A DNA stretch of 64,000 nucleotides from Prochlorococcus sp. AG-402-G06. GTDB taxonomy: Bacteria > Cyanobacteriota > Cyanobacteriia > PCC-6307 > Cyanobiaceae. The notes under the pieces were generated by a model. It had not been told where the DNA came from. It ran no database searches and worked only from the letters and a program-made list of their open reading frames with translations. The stretch spans positions 58,011 to 122,010 of the forward strand of contig QCHR01000003.1 in NCBI GenBank assembly GCA_003277985.1, written 5' to 3'. Below, piece after piece: positions 17,273 through 28,768 of the stretch (positions are counted from its first letter, which is position 1; each line of letters starts with the position of its first letter). Made by a program: the position numbers and the translations under genes.

Positions 17273-19195
17273 TTATTTATTTTCATTTGGGTGAAAATAA
17301 TTTCGAATAACACCAGCAGTATATGAACCTAAGCCTGGAGTTGATGAAAGTTCGGAAAGAGAAGCCATTTGTATAGCATCTATTGATCTAAAGTGCTCCA
17401 ATAATAATTTGATTCTTTGTGGTCCCAATCCAGGGATCTCGTTTAATTGAGAGCGTTTCATACGTTGACTTCTTTTTTGTCTGTGAAAGGTAATTGCAAA
17501 CCTATGAGCTTCATCTCTAAGTCTTCTTAGCAAAAGCATTCCTGGTTGATTGGGGTCGGTGTCTAATGATTGTTTAACATTTGGAATAAATATCTCTTCT
17601 TTCTTCTTAGCTAAAGATATAAGATTTATATTTTGATCAAGATTCAACTCCACTAAAGCTTCTAGTACCGAACTTAATTGCCCTTTACCTCCATCAATTA
17701 CTACTAAATCAGGCCAGTCATTCAAATTATCCTTATCTAAAACACTAGATTCATTGCTTGATAGTTTGTTCATATCACCACCATCATCTTTATATCGAGC
17801 CCATCTTCTAAATCTTCTAGTAATAACTTCAGCCATCGATTCGAAATCGTCACTATGTCCAAGTTTTATATTTGAACTTTTAATTTTATATTTTCTATAA
17901 TGTTGCCTAGCTGCAATCCCATCAATAAATACTACCTGAGAAGCGACAGCATCACTACCTTGGATATGACTAATATCATAACATTCAATTCTTTTTGGAA
18001 TATTTACCAACTCAAGTATATTAGTTAAATCGTCAAGCTCAACTAAATTTTTATCATGAGATTGTCTTATTCTTTGTAACTCCATATTTGCATTCTTTTC
18101 TACTAATTTTATAATTTCCGCCTTCTTAGATCTTTTTGGGATTGTAATATTAACTTTTTTCTTTTTTAATTCACTTAGCCAATCAGATATTATATCTGTA
18201 TTTTTTAATTTATATTGAACTAATATTTCTGAAGGTATTTCAATCGGATCTACATTTGAGTAATGATTTTCTACAACTTTTTGAAGTATTTGAGAAGTAC
18301 TGAGATTATTATTATCTGAGAAATACCCAAGTCGTCCAATTAATTTTCCTGATCGCATTTGAAAAATTTGAATAGAGGATATATTCTCTTCTGATGCCAA
18401 TGCGATTATGTCTCTACATACAGATGAATCAGGAATAATCATTTTTTGAGATTCATATAATCTATCTATACCCTTTAATTGGTCCCTGACAGATCCAGCT
18501 TCTTCAAATTTCAATGACTCTGAAAAAGAATGCATCTGCTTTTCTAATAATAGTCTCAATTCTTCTGTTCTACCTTGAAATATCATTTCAACTCTTTTTA
18601 ATGTATTTTTATAATCTTCTGAACTTATTTCTTCTTGACAAACACCTGGACATCTTCCAATTGAATAGTTAAGACAAGTTCTATCTTTGTAAAGTGGTAT
18701 TCTTCTTTGCCTAAGAGGAAAGAGTTTTTTTATACTAAATAGCGTCTGTCTAAGTAAATAAACATCAACATAAGGACCATAGTATTTATCTTTTAATTGT
18801 CGTTGACGCCTTTTCCTAGTTAAAAAGATTCTAGGATATTTATCACCCCATGTTATACAAATATAGGGATATTTCTTATCATCTTTTAATAGAACATTAA
18901 AATAGGGTTGATTAGATTTTATTAAATTTGATTCTAAAGTTAAGGCTTCACTTTCGGTATCAGTAACTATCAACTCAATATCAACAACTTGCCTAACCAT
19001 TAAAGAAATTCTTGGACTCAATTCATCACTTGCTCGAAAATAACTTCTAACTCTATTTCTTAGCTTTTTTGACTTGCCAACATATAACAATCTATCCTCA
19101 CAATCTTTCATCAAATAACAACCAGGATCGTTGGGTATATCCTTTAAAAAATTCGATAGTCTTGATTTGTCCTTAATTAACGGCGTTAATTCCAC
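17273..19195 (-). CDS. uvrC: Excinuclease ABC subunit C
   Basis: This 640-residue nuclease makes both incisions in nucleotide excision repair. The GIY-YIG domain is at about residues 20-105 (GCYLMKDCEDRLLYVGKSKK). A cysteine cluster follows at about 175-190 (CLNYSIGRCPGVCQ). The UVR helix pair is at about 205-245. The RNase H-like 5' nuclease domain starts near 385 (IECYDISHIQGSDAVASQVV). A C-terminal helix-hairpin-helix pair ends the protein (LNEIPGLGPQRIKLLLEHF). Length is normal. It lies 18 bases downstream of the flavin reductase-like gene on the same strand. Confidence 0.97.
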   Translation of the reverse strand: MELTPLIKDKSRLSNFLKDIPNDPGCYLMKDCEDRLLYVGKSKKLRNRVRSYFRASDELSPRISLMVRQVVDIELIVTDTESEALTLESNLIKSNQPYFNVLLKDDKKYPYICITWGDKYPRIFLTRKRRQRQLKDKYYGPYVDVYLLRQTLFSIKKLFPLRQRRIPLYKDRTCLNYSIGRCPGVCQEEISSEDYKNTLKRVEMIFQGRTEELRLLLEKQMHSFSESLKFEEAGSVRDQLKGIDRLYESQKMIIPDSSVCRDIIALASEENISSIQIFQMRSGKLIGRLGYFSDNNNLSTSQILQKVVENHYSNVDPIEIPSEILVQYKLKNTDIISDWLSELKKKKVNITIPKRSKKAEIIKLVEKNANMELQRIRQSHDKNLVELDDLTNILELVNIPKRIECYDISHIQGSDAVASQVVFIDGIAARQHYRKYKIKSSNIKLGHSDDFESMAEVITRRFRRWARYKDDGGDMNKLSSNESSVLDKDNLNDWPDLVVIDGGKGQLSSVLEALVELNLDQNINLISLAKKKEEIFIPNVKQSLDTDPNQPGMLLLRRLRDEAHRFAITFHRQKRSQRMKRSQLNEIPGLGPQRIKLLLEHFRSIDAIQMASLSELSSTPGLGSYTAGVIRNYFHPNENK

Positions 19196-19213
19196 CGATC
19201 TTGTCTCGTTAAA

Positions 19214-19696
19214 TTAACCGCCATAGTTCCAACCAGTACTAGCTAAATTTAAGGCAGATCCATCTTTATTCAATACTGCACTCTTTACTTCAGCAACAAA
19301 TACTGTATGGTCGCCGTGTTCTACGCCTGAAATAACTTCGCATTCAACGCCACCTATTACATCTTCGATTAAGGGCATACCAAACTCACCATACGTAAAT
19401 TTACAAGCTTCAAATCGTCCACCTAATCCTTTTTGTGGCTTAAAGAACACAGCGGCTAGATCCTTTTGATCTTCTCTCAAAACATTAAGAGAGAACATTT
19501 TAGTTCTTTGAATAATTCCATGACTTGATCCATCAGCCCGAACAGCCATCACAACTAAAGGAGGAGTAAACGAACCTTGTGTTACCCAGCTAGCAGTAAA
19601 ACCATTTATTTCATCTCCTTCTCTTACTGCGCATATAAATAATCCATGAGGGATTTTGCGCAAAAGAACTTTTTTGGCATCCTGATTAAGAGTCAT
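19214..19696 (-). CDS. Flavin reductase-like FMN-binding protein
   Basis: A 160-residue protein of the flavin reductase-like split-barrel family. Motifs include FTASWVTQGSFTPPLVVMAV, where ser/thr residues bind the FMN phosphate, and HGDHTVFVAEV. It has the size of single-domain NAD(P)H:flavin reductases and of the C-terminal part of cyanobacterial diflavin flavoproteins, but here it stands alone. Function beyond flavin binding is not clear. Its promoter would lie in the 67-base divergent gap with coaD. Confidence 0.87.
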   Translation of the reverse strand: MTLNQDAKKVLLRKIPHGLFICAVREGDEINGFTASWVTQGSFTPPLVVMAVRADGSSHGIIQRTKMFSLNVLREDQKDLAAVFFKPQKGLGGRFEACKFTYGEFGMPLIEDVIGGVECEVISGVEHGDHTVFVAEVKSAVLNKDGSALNLASTGWNYGG

Positions 19697-19763
19697 GCGC
19701 TTTGATACGTTTATAGATATGAGATTCTATGAAAGAAATGGACTTTTTTAAAGTTAAAAAACC

Positions 19764-20240
19764 ATGAAGGCTCTTTATCCCGGTAGTTTCGACCCATTAA
19801 CGTTTGGACACCTTGATCTAATTCAAAGAGGAAGTGATCTATTTGGAGAAGTTCTCATTGCAGTGTTAGAAAATCCTTCAAAAAAGGCAACTTTCTCATG
19901 CGAGAGAAGAATAGAGCAGATTAAAAATGCTACCAAAGATATACCAGGTTGTAGCACAATAGCTTTTAAAGGTTTGACTGTGGATTGTGCTCGTGAAAAT
20001 AATGCGGATCTTATATTAAGAGGCTTAAGAGCCATGAGTGATTTTGAATATGAACTACAGGTTGCTCATACAAATAGGTCTTTAAATAATCAATACGAAA
20101 CAATTTTTCTCGCGACAGAAACGCATCATAGTTTTTTAAGTAGTTCTGTAGTTAAAGAAGTCGCAAGATTTGGTGGTGAAATACGTCATATGGTTCCTGA
20201 ATTTATAGCCAAGGATCTGTTAGCACTAAATAATAATTAA
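19764..20240 (+). CDS. coaD: Phosphopantetheine adenylyltransferase
   Basis: A 158-residue nucleotidyltransferase of coenzyme A synthesis. It has the family's nucleotide-binding segment at residues 5-20 ([16 protein letters not shown], the TxGH motif). The pantetheine and ATP region reads [19 protein letters not shown]. The end is [18 protein letters not shown]. Length is standard. Its stop overlaps the convergent carboxypeptidase stop by four bases. Confidence 0.97.
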   Translation: MKALYPGSFDPLTFGHLDLIQRGSDLFGEVLIAVLENPSKKATFSCERRIEQIKNATKDIPGCSTIAFKGLTVDCARENNADLILRGLRAMSDFEYELQVAHTNRSLNNQYETIFLATETHHSFLSSSVVKEVARFGGEIRHMVPEFIAKDLLALNNN

Positions 20241-21472
20241 TTACAAACATGAGTATTATGAACTATTGATAACATTTTCATTATATGTTTTGTCGAATTA
20301 TCCATATTGTTAACTATAATACTAAAAATTTTTCCCTCTCCTAATATAATACCAGAAACGGATCTAACATTATTAAGTCTTCCTGATTTAGCCAGAATTC
20401 TGCCCTTAAGGTTTATTGGAGCATTTACATTAGCCAACGATCCCCTAACACCTAAAATTGAAAAAGATGAGAAATAATAGTCAGAAAATCTGCTGTGTTT
20501 CATTCTTCTCAAAAATTGAGATAACCCATATGTGGTTACCCTATTCTTTCTTGATAAACCACTGGCATCAGCAAAGATAAATTTATCGGAATTAAAGTTT
20601 TGATTTTTTAACCAATTACTATATTTTATATTAGGGAAATCATGAGACCAGTCATTTAATGAATGTCTGAAAACAACTTCAGCAGTAAAATTATGGCTCT
20701 CAGAATTAACTAGATTCAGTAAAATATATAAGGGGGCAGACTTGATAACTTTAATTGTAGAAATATAATCAATAGGATAGTTTTCATTCACGGCTTTTAC
20801 AAAATATTTTTTAGATAAAGCCTTCTTTTTTAGAGCAGTCTCTAACTCATAAATAAAATTATCAATTGGATTATTTAAAGAATTAATACTTGCATTACTA
20901 GCAATTGAATATTTAGTAATAGGTGCTCCATATTCTTCTTTTCTATCGGCGGTTGACCAGCTAGAAGGCCACCAATTTGATGGTTTGCTAATTTTAATTA
21001 TTATTGGCAATTTTAGAGTAGGGTGATAAATATTATTATTAAGATCATTAATTAAATATTCTAATTGACTTATATCAAAATCTGGATCCCCTGATGCTTC
21101 TATATATAAGCTTCCATCATTTACCTCTTTTAAAGATGTATTAAGAGTATAATAAGGTCCTAAGATATCTAAAGCGAAAGCGCTAGAAAGAATCTTTTGA
21201 TTAGAAGCAGGTATCCTGGGTATTTTGCCATTAATATCTACAATGAAATCCCCAGAATCGTCTAAAATACTAACGCTAACATTAGAATTAAAGTTATGAG
21301 TATATTTTTCCAATTTATTTTGCAGAGACTCACATATATTAAACTTTTCAGGACTTATTGTATTAATGTCAATCCTTTGTCTAATGTATGAGTATAATGA
21401 AAGTAAATTACCATTTAATAAATTTATTGATAATAAAGTTAAGCCAATATATAAATAAAATTTTTTAATCAT
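20237..21472 (-). CDS. D-alanyl-D-alanine carboxypeptidase/endopeptidase, S13 (PBP4) family
   Basis: A 411-residue penicillin-binding protein of the PBP4/DacB kind. An N-terminal hydrophobic segment (residues 2-25) looks like a signal anchor or signal peptide. The active-site SxxK is in [13 protein letters not shown]. The second motif region is [13 protein letters not shown]. The KTG-like triad appears as KSG in [18 protein letters not shown]. It would cleave stem peptides in periplasmic peptidoglycan. It ends an operon that opens with dapF, which makes the meso-diaminopimelate of the same peptides. It is shorter than E. coli DacB, so the large inserted domain is probably reduced. Confidence 0.85.
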   Translation of the reverse strand: MIKKFYLYIGLTLLSINLLNGNLLSLYSYIRQRIDINTISPEKFNICESLQNKLEKYTHNFNSNVSVSILDDSGDFIVDINGKIPRIPASNQKILSSAFALDILGPYYTLNTSLKEVNDGSLYIEASGDPDFDISQLEYLINDLNNNIYHPTLKLPIIIKISKPSNWWPSSWSTADRKEEYGAPITKYSIASNASINSLNNPIDNFIYELETALKKKALSKKYFVKAVNENYPIDYISTIKVIKSAPLYILLNLVNSESHNFTAEVVFRHSLNDWSHDFPNIKYSNWLKNQNFNSDKFIFADASGLSRKNRVTTYGLSQFLRRMKHSRFSDYYFSSFSILGVRGSLANVNAPINLKGRILAKSGRLNNVRSVSGIILGEGKIFSIIVNNMDNSTKHIMKMLSIVHNTHVCN

Positions 21473-21476
21473 AAAG

Positions 21477-22100
21477 TTATAAGTTAAGGATTATAGTTTC
21501 ATCGTCGGGGCGATTATCAAATGATTTAACAAAAGAATATCCATTAGTGTTTAATTTAAAAAGCTCCCAATCATTAGGAAATCTTTTTAATAATGCACCT
21601 ATAGATAATGGCTGAACAAAATAAATTACTTTCCATTTTTCAGCAAATCTTTTTCTCATTTCCCTACCGACACTTCCAATTCCTACTATTGGGTCTTCCA
21701 ACTTACCATTAATCATAATTACGGTTGAATTAGTATGGGAACATACTTCCTCAAACATCTCAATATCATATGGTTGAGGAGAACAGACTAATAATACTGA
21801 ATTCAACGAATCTGTAGAATTAATAAACTCCTTAAATGTAAAAATCTTATTAGCCAATTCAGGATTATCTCTTTTGGCAAGAGCCGCTCCACCAGCATCG
21901 GCCCACAATAAAACATTATCAACTTTAATTTCAGTTAGTTTTTTAGATAAACGAAAAATTATTGGATTAATTCTTAATCCTTCAAATTTAAGGTTAATAG
22001 AAAGAAAAGATTGTTCAGAATTACTTAAAAAATAACTTTGAATTGATTCATAAACATTTGACTCAGCTTCTCTAAGATCTGAGGGTAGCTTATTCTTCAT
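21477..22100 (-). CDS. DUF1995 family protein
   Basis: A 207-residue protein with the layout of DUF1995: an alpha/beta fold with LPSDLREAESNVYESIQSYF at the start, a VLLWADAGGAALAKRD segment, and VLLVCSPQPYDIEMFEEV in the middle. The family is restricted to cyanobacteria and plastids, where related proteins have been linked to thylakoid function. I make no firm assignment. It is packed between the carboxypeptidase (four bases) and the cysteine desulfurase (seven bases), so it is in the dapF operon. Confidence 0.8.
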   Translation of the reverse strand: MKNKLPSDLREAESNVYESIQSYFLSNSEQSFLSINLKFEGLRINPIIFRLSKKLTEIKVDNVLLWADAGGAALAKRDNPELANKIFTFKEFINSTDSLNSVLLVCSPQPYDIEMFEEVCSHTNSTVIMINGKLEDPIVGIGSVGREMRKRFAEKWKVIYFVQPLSIGALLKRFPNDWELFKLNTNGYSFVKSFDNRPDDETIILNL

Positions 22101-22107
22101 TTGAGAA

Positions 22108-23289
22108 TCATTGTTTTTTGAGTTCTAAAGATTGCAATGATTCATATATTATATTTGAAACAGAGTTAATATCATCATTTGAAATCCATGGACCAATAGT
22201 TATTCTTAATCCAGATTCTTGAAATGGTTTATCAACATTAATTGCTACCAGTATGGGATTTGGTCCTTGACTAGATGATGAGCAAGCACTACCACTACTT
22301 ACATAAACGCCATGTTGTGACAATAATCGAACTATTTCTCTACCTTTAATTGGAATCATTGATTTTGTATGACAGAGAAATGAGAGATTATTCGGTAGTC
22401 GTTCTTTGAGTGGACCAGTAAAAGTAAGTTGTTTATTCTTAACTAGATTTTTTTTTAAAATAGATGTCATTTTGGAAACATTATTTTCAGGAAATAAAGT
22501 TTGAGTACCATTAACTTTTATATATTCATTTAGTAAGTCAATTGCTGTCGAAAAGCCTGCAATAAGGGGAACTGACTCAGTACCAGATCTAATAGAGCCA
22601 TTCTTAAATCCATATGAAGGAACATTCAATAATAAATCTTGAACACCCTTTCGCAAAATTAATAATCCAATACCTTTAGGGCCTTGAAGTTTATGAGCAG
22701 AGGCACTAAGCATATCAACATTTAAATTACTCCAATCAATAAGACCGCTAGGAAGGACCTGTGTAGCATCAGTATGAAAAAGTATATTTCTTTTTTTACA
22801 TTCCATACCTATAAGATTTATGGGCTGAATGGACCCAATCTCACTTTGCCCCCAGATTATCGAAACTAATTTTGTTGGAGGAGATAACATTTCTTCCAAA
22901 AGATCTAAATCAATAATTCCATAACGATCTACAGGCCAGTACTTAATATCCCAGCCATCATTTAGCAATTGATTCGCTATTAAGTTAATAGAAGGGTGTT
23001 CAACGCTACTTATAATAAGTCTTCCTTTATCAAGAGTATTAGATAAAACTTTGAGAGAAATATAATTTGACTCTGTTGCTCCAGATGTGAAAAATATCTC
23101 GTCAGATGAAGCTTTTAATTTATTAGCTATTGATAATCTAGATCTTTCCAATATATCTCTTGCGATAACCCCAACTTTATGGATACTTGATGGATTCCCC
23201 CAGCATTCAAATTGAATATCCTTTAACTTATTAATAACGTCTATATGTGGCGGAGTTGTCGCTGATGCATCTAGATAAATATTATTCAT
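22108..23289 (-). CDS. Cysteine desulfurase (IscS/NifS-like)
   Basis: A 393-residue PLP enzyme that removes sulfur from cysteine for iron-sulfur clusters and tRNA thiolation. Features: YLDASATTP at the start, ATESNYISL and SSVEHPSI (cofactor-stacking histidine), FHTDATQVLP, and the PLP lysine K200 in SASAHKLQGPKG. The catalytic cysteine is in a serine-rich loop (SSGSACSSSSQGPN) near residue 340, as in group I NifS/IscS enzymes. The segment WGQSEIGSIQP has Q-S where IscS usually has N-N. Gap to dapF is 12 bases. Confidence 0.93.
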   Translation of the reverse strand: MNNIYLDASATTPPHIDVINKLKDIQFECWGNPSSIHKVGVIARDILERSRLSIANKLKASSDEIFFTSGATESNYISLKVLSNTLDKGRLIISSVEHPSINLIANQLLNDGWDIKYWPVDRYGIIDLDLLEEMLSPPTKLVSIIWGQSEIGSIQPINLIGMECKKRNILFHTDATQVLPSGLIDWSNLNVDMLSASAHKLQGPKGIGLLILRKGVQDLLLNVPSYGFKNGSIRSGTESVPLIAGFSTAIDLLNEYIKVNGTQTLFPENNVSKMTSILKKNLVKNKQLTFTGPLKERLPNNLSFLCHTKSMIPIKGREIVRLLSQHGVYVSSGSACSSSSQGPNPILVAINVDKPFQESGLRITIGPWISNDDINSVSNIIYESLQSLELKKQ

Positions 23290-23301
23290 ATTGAAGAATG
23301 A

Positions 23302-24156
23302 TTAAATATCTATCTCTCCACTAAAGACTTTTAATGCAGGGCCATGCATTAAAACTGGACCTGTTTGATTGGGCCATTCAATTTCTAATTTGCCTCCTGG
23401 TAAATAAACATTAGCTTTGTTTAAAGTTTTACCTAGCTTAGATGTTACTACCAGACATGCGCACGCACCTGTACCGCAAGCTAATGTCGGACCGCAACCC
23501 CTTTCCCATACTTTAACTTTAATATTTGACTTATCAATCAATTCAACAAAGTGAACATTGGTATTATTGGGAAATGTATAGTGTCTTTCAAGGCATCTTC
23601 CCCACTCCTCAAAAGGTATCTCTTGGATTTTTTTAACAAATACGATCATGTGAGGATTCCCCATACTAGCAGCATAAACATTTAATATTTGATCATTTAT
23701 TGTAATCTCTCCATTAGGAACAGTAAAATTATTCATTAACAATTTTGTAGGTATATCTTCAGGAGAAAGGATAGGTTCTCCCATATTTACTTTAATATTG
23801 TCATTACCATCAATAGAGGTAAGAATCGGACCAGCCTTAGTTTCAATTTTAATCTCAGAATTTTTCTTAATTTCATTATTATCGTTTAAAAAAGCAATCA
23901 AACATCTTATACCGTTGCCGCACATTTCTGGTTCAGTACCATCAGAATTAAATATCCTCATTTTCGCAAAACATTTATTATTAGACTCTAATATAAGGAT
24001 AATTCCATCAGCACCGATGCCAAAATTTCTATTACATAGATGTTCAATAAAGTTTTCTTTATTTTCAGTAACCAAATTATCTAAGTTATTAAAACGAGCA
24101 TCAAAGATAATAAAATCATTACCAAGTCCTTGATATTTTGAGAAATTACTTTTCAT
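23302..24156 (-). CDS. dapF: Diaminopimelate epimerase
   Basis: A 284-residue two-domain enzyme interconverting LL- and meso-diaminopimelate for lysine and peptidoglycan. The two catalytic cysteines are visible in PEMCGNGIRCL (about residue 79) and GCGPTLACGTGACAC (about residue 230). The N-terminus is typical (FSKYQGLGNDFIIFDAR). Length is normal. It is the first gene of a four-gene minus-strand operon. Confidence 0.97.
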   Translation of the reverse strand: MKSNFSKYQGLGNDFIIFDARFNNLDNLVTENKENFIEHLCNRNFGIGADGIILILESNNKCFAKMRIFNSDGTEPEMCGNGIRCLIAFLNDNNEIKKNSEIKIETKAGPILTSIDGNDNIKVNMGEPILSPEDIPTKLLMNNFTVPNGEITINDQILNVYAASMGNPHMIVFVKKIQEIPFEEWGRCLERHYTFPNNTNVHFVELIDKSNIKVKVWERGCGPTLACGTGACACLVVTSKLGKTLNKANVYLPGGKLEIEWPNQTGPVLMHGPALKVFSGEIDI

Positions 24157-24277
24157 GATTTAAAGTTTGTTTAACTATGTTCTTAGAAAATAAAGCGTTC
24201 TAGGTAGTAATTTGAAAACGATTCGCATATTGGGCAGCAATTTATGAGAAAATTATCTGATTGGCAAATCAACTACT

Positions 24278-24284
24278 GAAGGAG
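24278..24284 (+). promoter_or_regulatory. Ribosome binding site supporting a TTG start of leuS
   Basis: GAAGGAG ends seven bases before the TTG at 24292. The next in-frame ATG lies inside the conserved catalytic region (MFPYPSG), far too late. The spacing and match make the TTG start convincing. The stop of an 11-codon ATG frame (24244-24279) overlaps this site. Confidence 0.7.
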
Positions 24285-24291
24285 ATCTTCC

Positions 24292-26880
24292 TTGAATAAT
24301 ACTACTTCAGAGATTATTGACCAGCGTTACACGCCTCGTGATATAGAAGCTTATTGGCAAAAAGAGTGGGCTAATCAAGGGCTGTATAAAACAAAAACGG
24401 ATGTAAACAAAAACAATACCTATTACGCCTTGTCGATGTTTCCATATCCTTCCGGCTCTTTACATATGGGGCACGTGAGGAATTATGTCATTACAGATGT
24501 ACTGGCTAGATATAAAAGGATGCAGGGTTATAACGTCCTTCATCCAATGGGATGGGATGCATTCGGCTTACCTGCTGAAAATGCAGCAATAGAAAGAGAA
24601 ACAAGTCCATCTAGCTGGACAGATAAAAATATTTCACAAATGAAAGATCAATTAGATCGCCTTGGATTATCAATTGATTGGTCTAGAGAAGTTACCACTT
24701 GCAAAGAAGAATATTATAAATGGACTCAATATATATTTAATCAATTACATAAAAATAATCTAGCTTATCAAAAAAAAGCAACAGTAAATTGGGATCCAAT
24801 TGATCAAACCGTACTTGCTAATGAACAAGTAGATGCTGATGGTAAATCCTGGAGATCTGGAGCAAAAGTTGAGAAAAAAGAATTAAATCAGTGGTTTTTA
24901 AGAATTACTAGTTTTGCAGAGGATTTAAATAAGGATTTAGTTAAACTTAAAGACTGGCCAGAAAGAGTCAGGGTTATGCAAAAGAATTGGATCGGTAAAT
25001 CTATCGGCGCGGAAATAACATTTGATTTAAAAAATCGTGATGAAAAAATAACCGCTTTTACAACAAGAATCGATACAGTCTATGGAGCAAGCTATCTTGT
25101 CCTAGCATCAAATCATCCACTAATTGATCAATTAATAAGTAATAAATATATTGATCAATTAATAGAATTCAGAAAAACTCAAGAAAAGTTAAGTGATCTA
25201 GAACGTAATTCAGATAGTAGAAAAAAACTTGGAATGTATTTAGGAGTAAATGCTTTAAATCCGGCAAATAATAAAGAGATACCTATTTGGATTGGAGATT
25301 ATGTGATTATGGAATATGGAACTGGAGCTGTCATGGGAGTTCCAGCTCATGATAGTAGAGATTATCAGTTTGCTAAATCATATGATTTACCAATTAATTA
25401 TGTAATAAAACCTAATAATGATCAAGATGATAACTATTTAAATGCTGAGTATGTAGATAAGGGAATAATGATCAATTCTGATATATTCAATGGGATTGAG
25501 TCTGATATTGCAAAAACAAAAATACTAGAATTTGCCTCCAATGCCAAATGGGCAAAACCAAAAATCACATATAAGTTAAGGGATTGGCTTATATCTAGAC
25601 AAAGATATTGGGGTTGCCCAATTCCGATTATTAATTGTAAGAAATGTGGTCAAATAAGAGTTCCAGATAAAGATCTTCCTGTTTCTCTACCTGTTGATAT
25701 TAAATTAACTGGTAAAGGCAAGTCACCTTTAACTTCAAAAACAGAATGGATAAATACTTGTTGTCCTAAGTGTGGACTTGAAGCAAAAAGAGAAACTGAC
25801 ACAATGGACACTTTTATGTGTTCATCGTGGTACTTTTTAAGATATATAAACCCTGAGAATGAGAAAAATCCATTTATAAAAAGTGAAATAGATAAATGGC
25901 TACCTGTTAAACAATACGTAGGTGGTATTGAGCACGCAATCCTTCATTTACTTTATTCAAGATTTTTAACCAAAGCTCTAAAAAGCTGCGGATTATTAAA
26001 TATTGATGAACCGTTTAAGAAACTATTAACTCAGGGAATGGTTCAAGCTATTACTTTTAAAAACCCAAATAATAATAAATATTTTTCAAAAGAACAAATT
26101 AAAGATATTAATGATCCTAAAGATCCAAATACTGGAGAAAAAATTGAAATTATCTATGAAAAGATGTCTAAGTCTAAATATAATGGTGTAGACCCATCAG
26201 TAGTCATAGATAAATATGGAGCAGACACAGCTAGAATGTTTATTCTTTTTAAAGCTCCTCCAGAAAAAGATTTAGAATGGGATGACTCAGATGTTGAAGG
26301 GCAATATCGATTTATACAGAGACTATGGAAATTTGTTATTAATACTTTAGAAATAACAAAGCGTAATACAAGATTAAATAGAGAAAAAGACAAGGATAAA
26401 GATGATGAGGCTTTACGTATAATTAATATTGCTATTAAAGAAATTACTGATGATCTGGAAAATCTTCAATTTAATACAGCAATATCAGAACTTATGAAAG
26501 CTTTGAATGGACTAAGTTTAATAGTTAATAACTGTAGTAATGAAACTCTAACTAATGTTATTTCGATATTAGTAAAAATAACTGCTCCATTTTCTCCTCA
26601 TATTGCAGAGGAGCTTTGGAAGACAATCGGCAATACTGAAAGTATTCACCTTCAGTCATGGCCAAAATTCGATGAAGGTGCAATTGAACAAGATACTTTT
26701 AAACTTATGATTCAAATTAATGGAAAAGTTAGAGGATCAATCAATGCTATTAAAACTCTATCTAAAGAAGAATTAGGGGATATAGCTGTTAAAAGTGAGG
26801 CAGCTCAGAAATGGATAGAGGGAAAAGAACCAAAAAGAATAATTGTAGTTCCAAATAAATTAGTGAATATAGTTATTTAG
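24292..26880 (+). CDS. leuS: Leucyl-tRNA synthetase
   Basis: An 862-residue class I synthetase, full length. The HIGH-type signature appears as [13 protein letters not shown] near residue 52, and the KMSKS loop as [14 protein letters not shown] near 625. Between them is the editing domain ([28 protein letters not shown]). Two CxxC pairs ([11 protein letters not shown] and [10 protein letters not shown]) mark a zinc module. The anticodon-binding and C-terminal domains follow ([10 protein letters not shown]). Translation starts at TTG 24292. It is convergent with pgi, only three bases between the stops. Confidence 0.98.
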   Translation: MNNTTSEIIDQRYTPRDIEAYWQKEWANQGLYKTKTDVNKNNTYYALSMFPYPSGSLHMGHVRNYVITDVLARYKRMQGYNVLHPMGWDAFGLPAENAAIERETSPSSWTDKNISQMKDQLDRLGLSIDWSREVTTCKEEYYKWTQYIFNQLHKNNLAYQKKATVNWDPIDQTVLANEQVDADGKSWRSGAKVEKKELNQWFLRITSFAEDLNKDLVKLKDWPERVRVMQKNWIGKSIGAEITFDLKNRDEKITAFTTRIDTVYGASYLVLASNHPLIDQLISNKYIDQLIEFRKTQEKLSDLERNSDSRKKLGMYLGVNALNPANNKEIPIWIGDYVIMEYGTGAVMGVPAHDSRDYQFAKSYDLPINYVIKPNNDQDDNYLNAEYVDKGIMINSDIFNGIESDIAKTKILEFASNAKWAKPKITYKLRDWLISRQRYWGCPIPIINCKKCGQIRVPDKDLPVSLPVDIKLTGKGKSPLTSKTEWINTCCPKCGLEAKRETDTMDTFMCSSWYFLRYINPENEKNPFIKSEIDKWLPVKQYVGGIEHAILHLLYSRFLTKALKSCGLLNIDEPFKKLLTQGMVQAITFKNPNNNKYFSKEQIKDINDPKDPNTGEKIEIIYEKMSKSKYNGVDPSVVIDKYGADTARMFILFKAPPEKDLEWDDSDVEGQYRFIQRLWKFVINTLEITKRNTRLNREKDKDKDDEALRIINIAIKEITDDLENLQFNTAISELMKALNGLSLIVNNCSNETLTNVISILVKITAPFSPHIAEELWKTIGNTESIHLQSWPKFDEGAIEQDTFKLMIQINGKVRGSINAIKTLSKEELGDIAVKSEAAQKWIEGKEPKRIIVVPNKLVNIVI

Positions 26881-26883
26881 AAA

Positions 26884-28482
26884 TCAATTTTTATAAATAA
26901 TCAATTTAGCTGGATTTGATTGATTACCAATCATTGAATAATGATCAGAATTTTCTGAAAGTTTTCTCAGAATTAAATAAATCGACTCAGTTGAGTCAGT
27001 AGACAATGCATCATTAATTTGACTTAAAGTTCTTTCTTTTCCATCTTCCAAAAGTTCTTCAATTTCTTTCTGTAGATTAATTATGTTTGTAGCGGCTTTT
27101 TTTCCAGCTTCAACACCGGGTTGATTGTAAGCATTAACATTAATCAATTCTGCATATAGACTTACTGCTCGTTCAAATAGAGCAATTAAAGCCCCAAGAC
27201 TTGATTCATTAAATGATTTAAATGTAATTGTCAAATTCTGTCTCGCACCTTCAGTCAATGCAGATCGAGTTCCTTGAAGAAAGCCCGATAAATAGTCTCC
27301 TGGTCGTTTATTTTTTACTTCAACTATGTCAGATGGATCGTGAAGAATCTCAATAAAATTAACAAAGAAATTATCAACACCATCTCTTAATTGCTGCACA
27401 TATGCATGCTGATCGGTAGAACCTTTATTTCCATAAACTGCGATACCTTGATTAACTTGATTTCCATCTCTATCTAACTTCTTGCCTAAGGATTCCATCA
27501 CAAGTTGTTGAAGATATCTACTAAATACTTCTAATCTGTCTCTATAGGGAAGTACAACCATATCTCTCAAACCTTTTCCATTTCCAGATTTGAACCAAGC
27601 TAAAGATAAAAGTGCCGCTGGATTATTTTTAATATCATTAACTCTTGTAAGTGCATCCATTTGAGCTGCTCCATCCAAAAACTTGTTGATGTCAGCGCCA
27701 ATTAAAACTGCAGGTAATAATCCAACGGCGCCAGTAATACTTGTCCGTCCACCAACCCAATCGGGACAATCAAATATATTTAACCAGTTTTCATTAACAG
27801 CTAATTGATCTAACTTGCTCCCTTTTGATGTAATTGCAATAGCTCGAGATGACCAATTTTGGTGGTTATCTTGAACAAACTTCATAGCTTGCTCCATTCC
27901 AATAAGAGGTTCTGGAGTTCCTCCTGATTTACTTACAACGACAAACAAGGTTGATTCAAGATTTGGAAGAATAGAATTTAATTTACGGGAAATCCCCTCA
28001 GGGTCTACATTATCTAGAAAATGAAGATTCAATCCGATTGACTCTCTCTTAAATGACTCTTTAATAAGCAAGGGACCTAAACCACTACCACCTATCCCAA
28101 TCCAAAAAACATCTGTATATTTTTTTCCATCGCTGTTAGTTATTTCACCAGTTAATACTGACTCCCCAAATCTTGAAATATCTTGAATTTCGTTGGAAAT
28201 AGAGTCTGAAATCTCCTTAATTGGAGCAATCTTCGGATTTCGAAGCCAGTAATGACCAACTTGTCTTCCTTCATCAAGGTTGGCAATCGATCCATTTTCT
28301 AATCTTTCTACAGAATCAAAAGCTTTGGAATAAATGTCCCTAAATTCATCAAAATCTTTTCTGTCGACATCCATTCTGCTTATATCTAGCCAAAAACCTA
28401 ATGAATCATCGCTAAATAAAAGGTCACAGTACCTTATCCATTTATCGTTGTTATTCATCTTGAAGATGTCAGTTATTGCCAT
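26884..28482 (-). CDS. pgi: Glucose-6-phosphate isomerase
   Basis: A 532-residue SIS-fold enzyme interconverting glucose-6-phosphate and fructose-6-phosphate. Diagnostic segments are [53 protein letters not shown] and [15 protein letters not shown]. The C-terminus carries the conserved lysine region ([15 protein letters not shown]). Length is typical of cyanobacterial Pgi. In a strict phototroph it serves both glycogen turnover and the oxidative pentose phosphate route. Confidence 0.97.
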   Translation of the reverse strand: MAITDIFKMNNNDKWIRYCDLLFSDDSLGFWLDISRMDVDRKDFDEFRDIYSKAFDSVERLENGSIANLDEGRQVGHYWLRNPKIAPIKEISDSISNEIQDISRFGESVLTGEITNSDGKKYTDVFWIGIGGSGLGPLLIKESFKRESIGLNLHFLDNVDPEGISRKLNSILPNLESTLFVVVSKSGGTPEPLIGMEQAMKFVQDNHQNWSSRAIAITSKGSKLDQLAVNENWLNIFDCPDWVGGRTSITGAVGLLPAVLIGADINKFLDGAAQMDALTRVNDIKNNPAALLSLAWFKSGNGKGLRDMVVLPYRDRLEVFSRYLQQLVMESLGKKLDRDGNQVNQGIAVYGNKGSTDQHAYVQQLRDGVDNFFVNFIEILHDPSDIVEVKNKRPGDYLSGFLQGTRSALTEGARQNLTITFKSFNESSLGALIALFERAVSLYAELINVNAYNQPGVEAGKKAATNIINLQKEIEELLEDGKERTLSQINDALSTDSTESIYLILRKLSENSDHYSMIGNQSNPAKLIIYKN

Positions 28483-28768
28483 TATTGATAAAAGAATACT
28501 CCTTAATGAGTTCTGTTAGCAGGTATGCTCATATGAGAACCATTAAACAAATTAATTTAACTTATTTTAGTCAAGAATGGTTTTCAAATGGCGAATGTAT
28601 AGTAATTGACAAATAGGAATGTAAATAAGCTTTATATTTATTATTATCCAAAGTAGAGGATATCTAAATGTTGAATTAAATTTTAGAATGCTATTAAATT
28701 TCTCTTTATATTTAGATATTGTATTTTCTTCTAAACGTCATATATTTAGAAGTAAATAATCACTTTTA

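Noticed and set aside
28535..28617. 26-codon plus-strand frame before purN
   Set aside because: It is very short, with no ribosome site. Open frames of this size are expected by chance.
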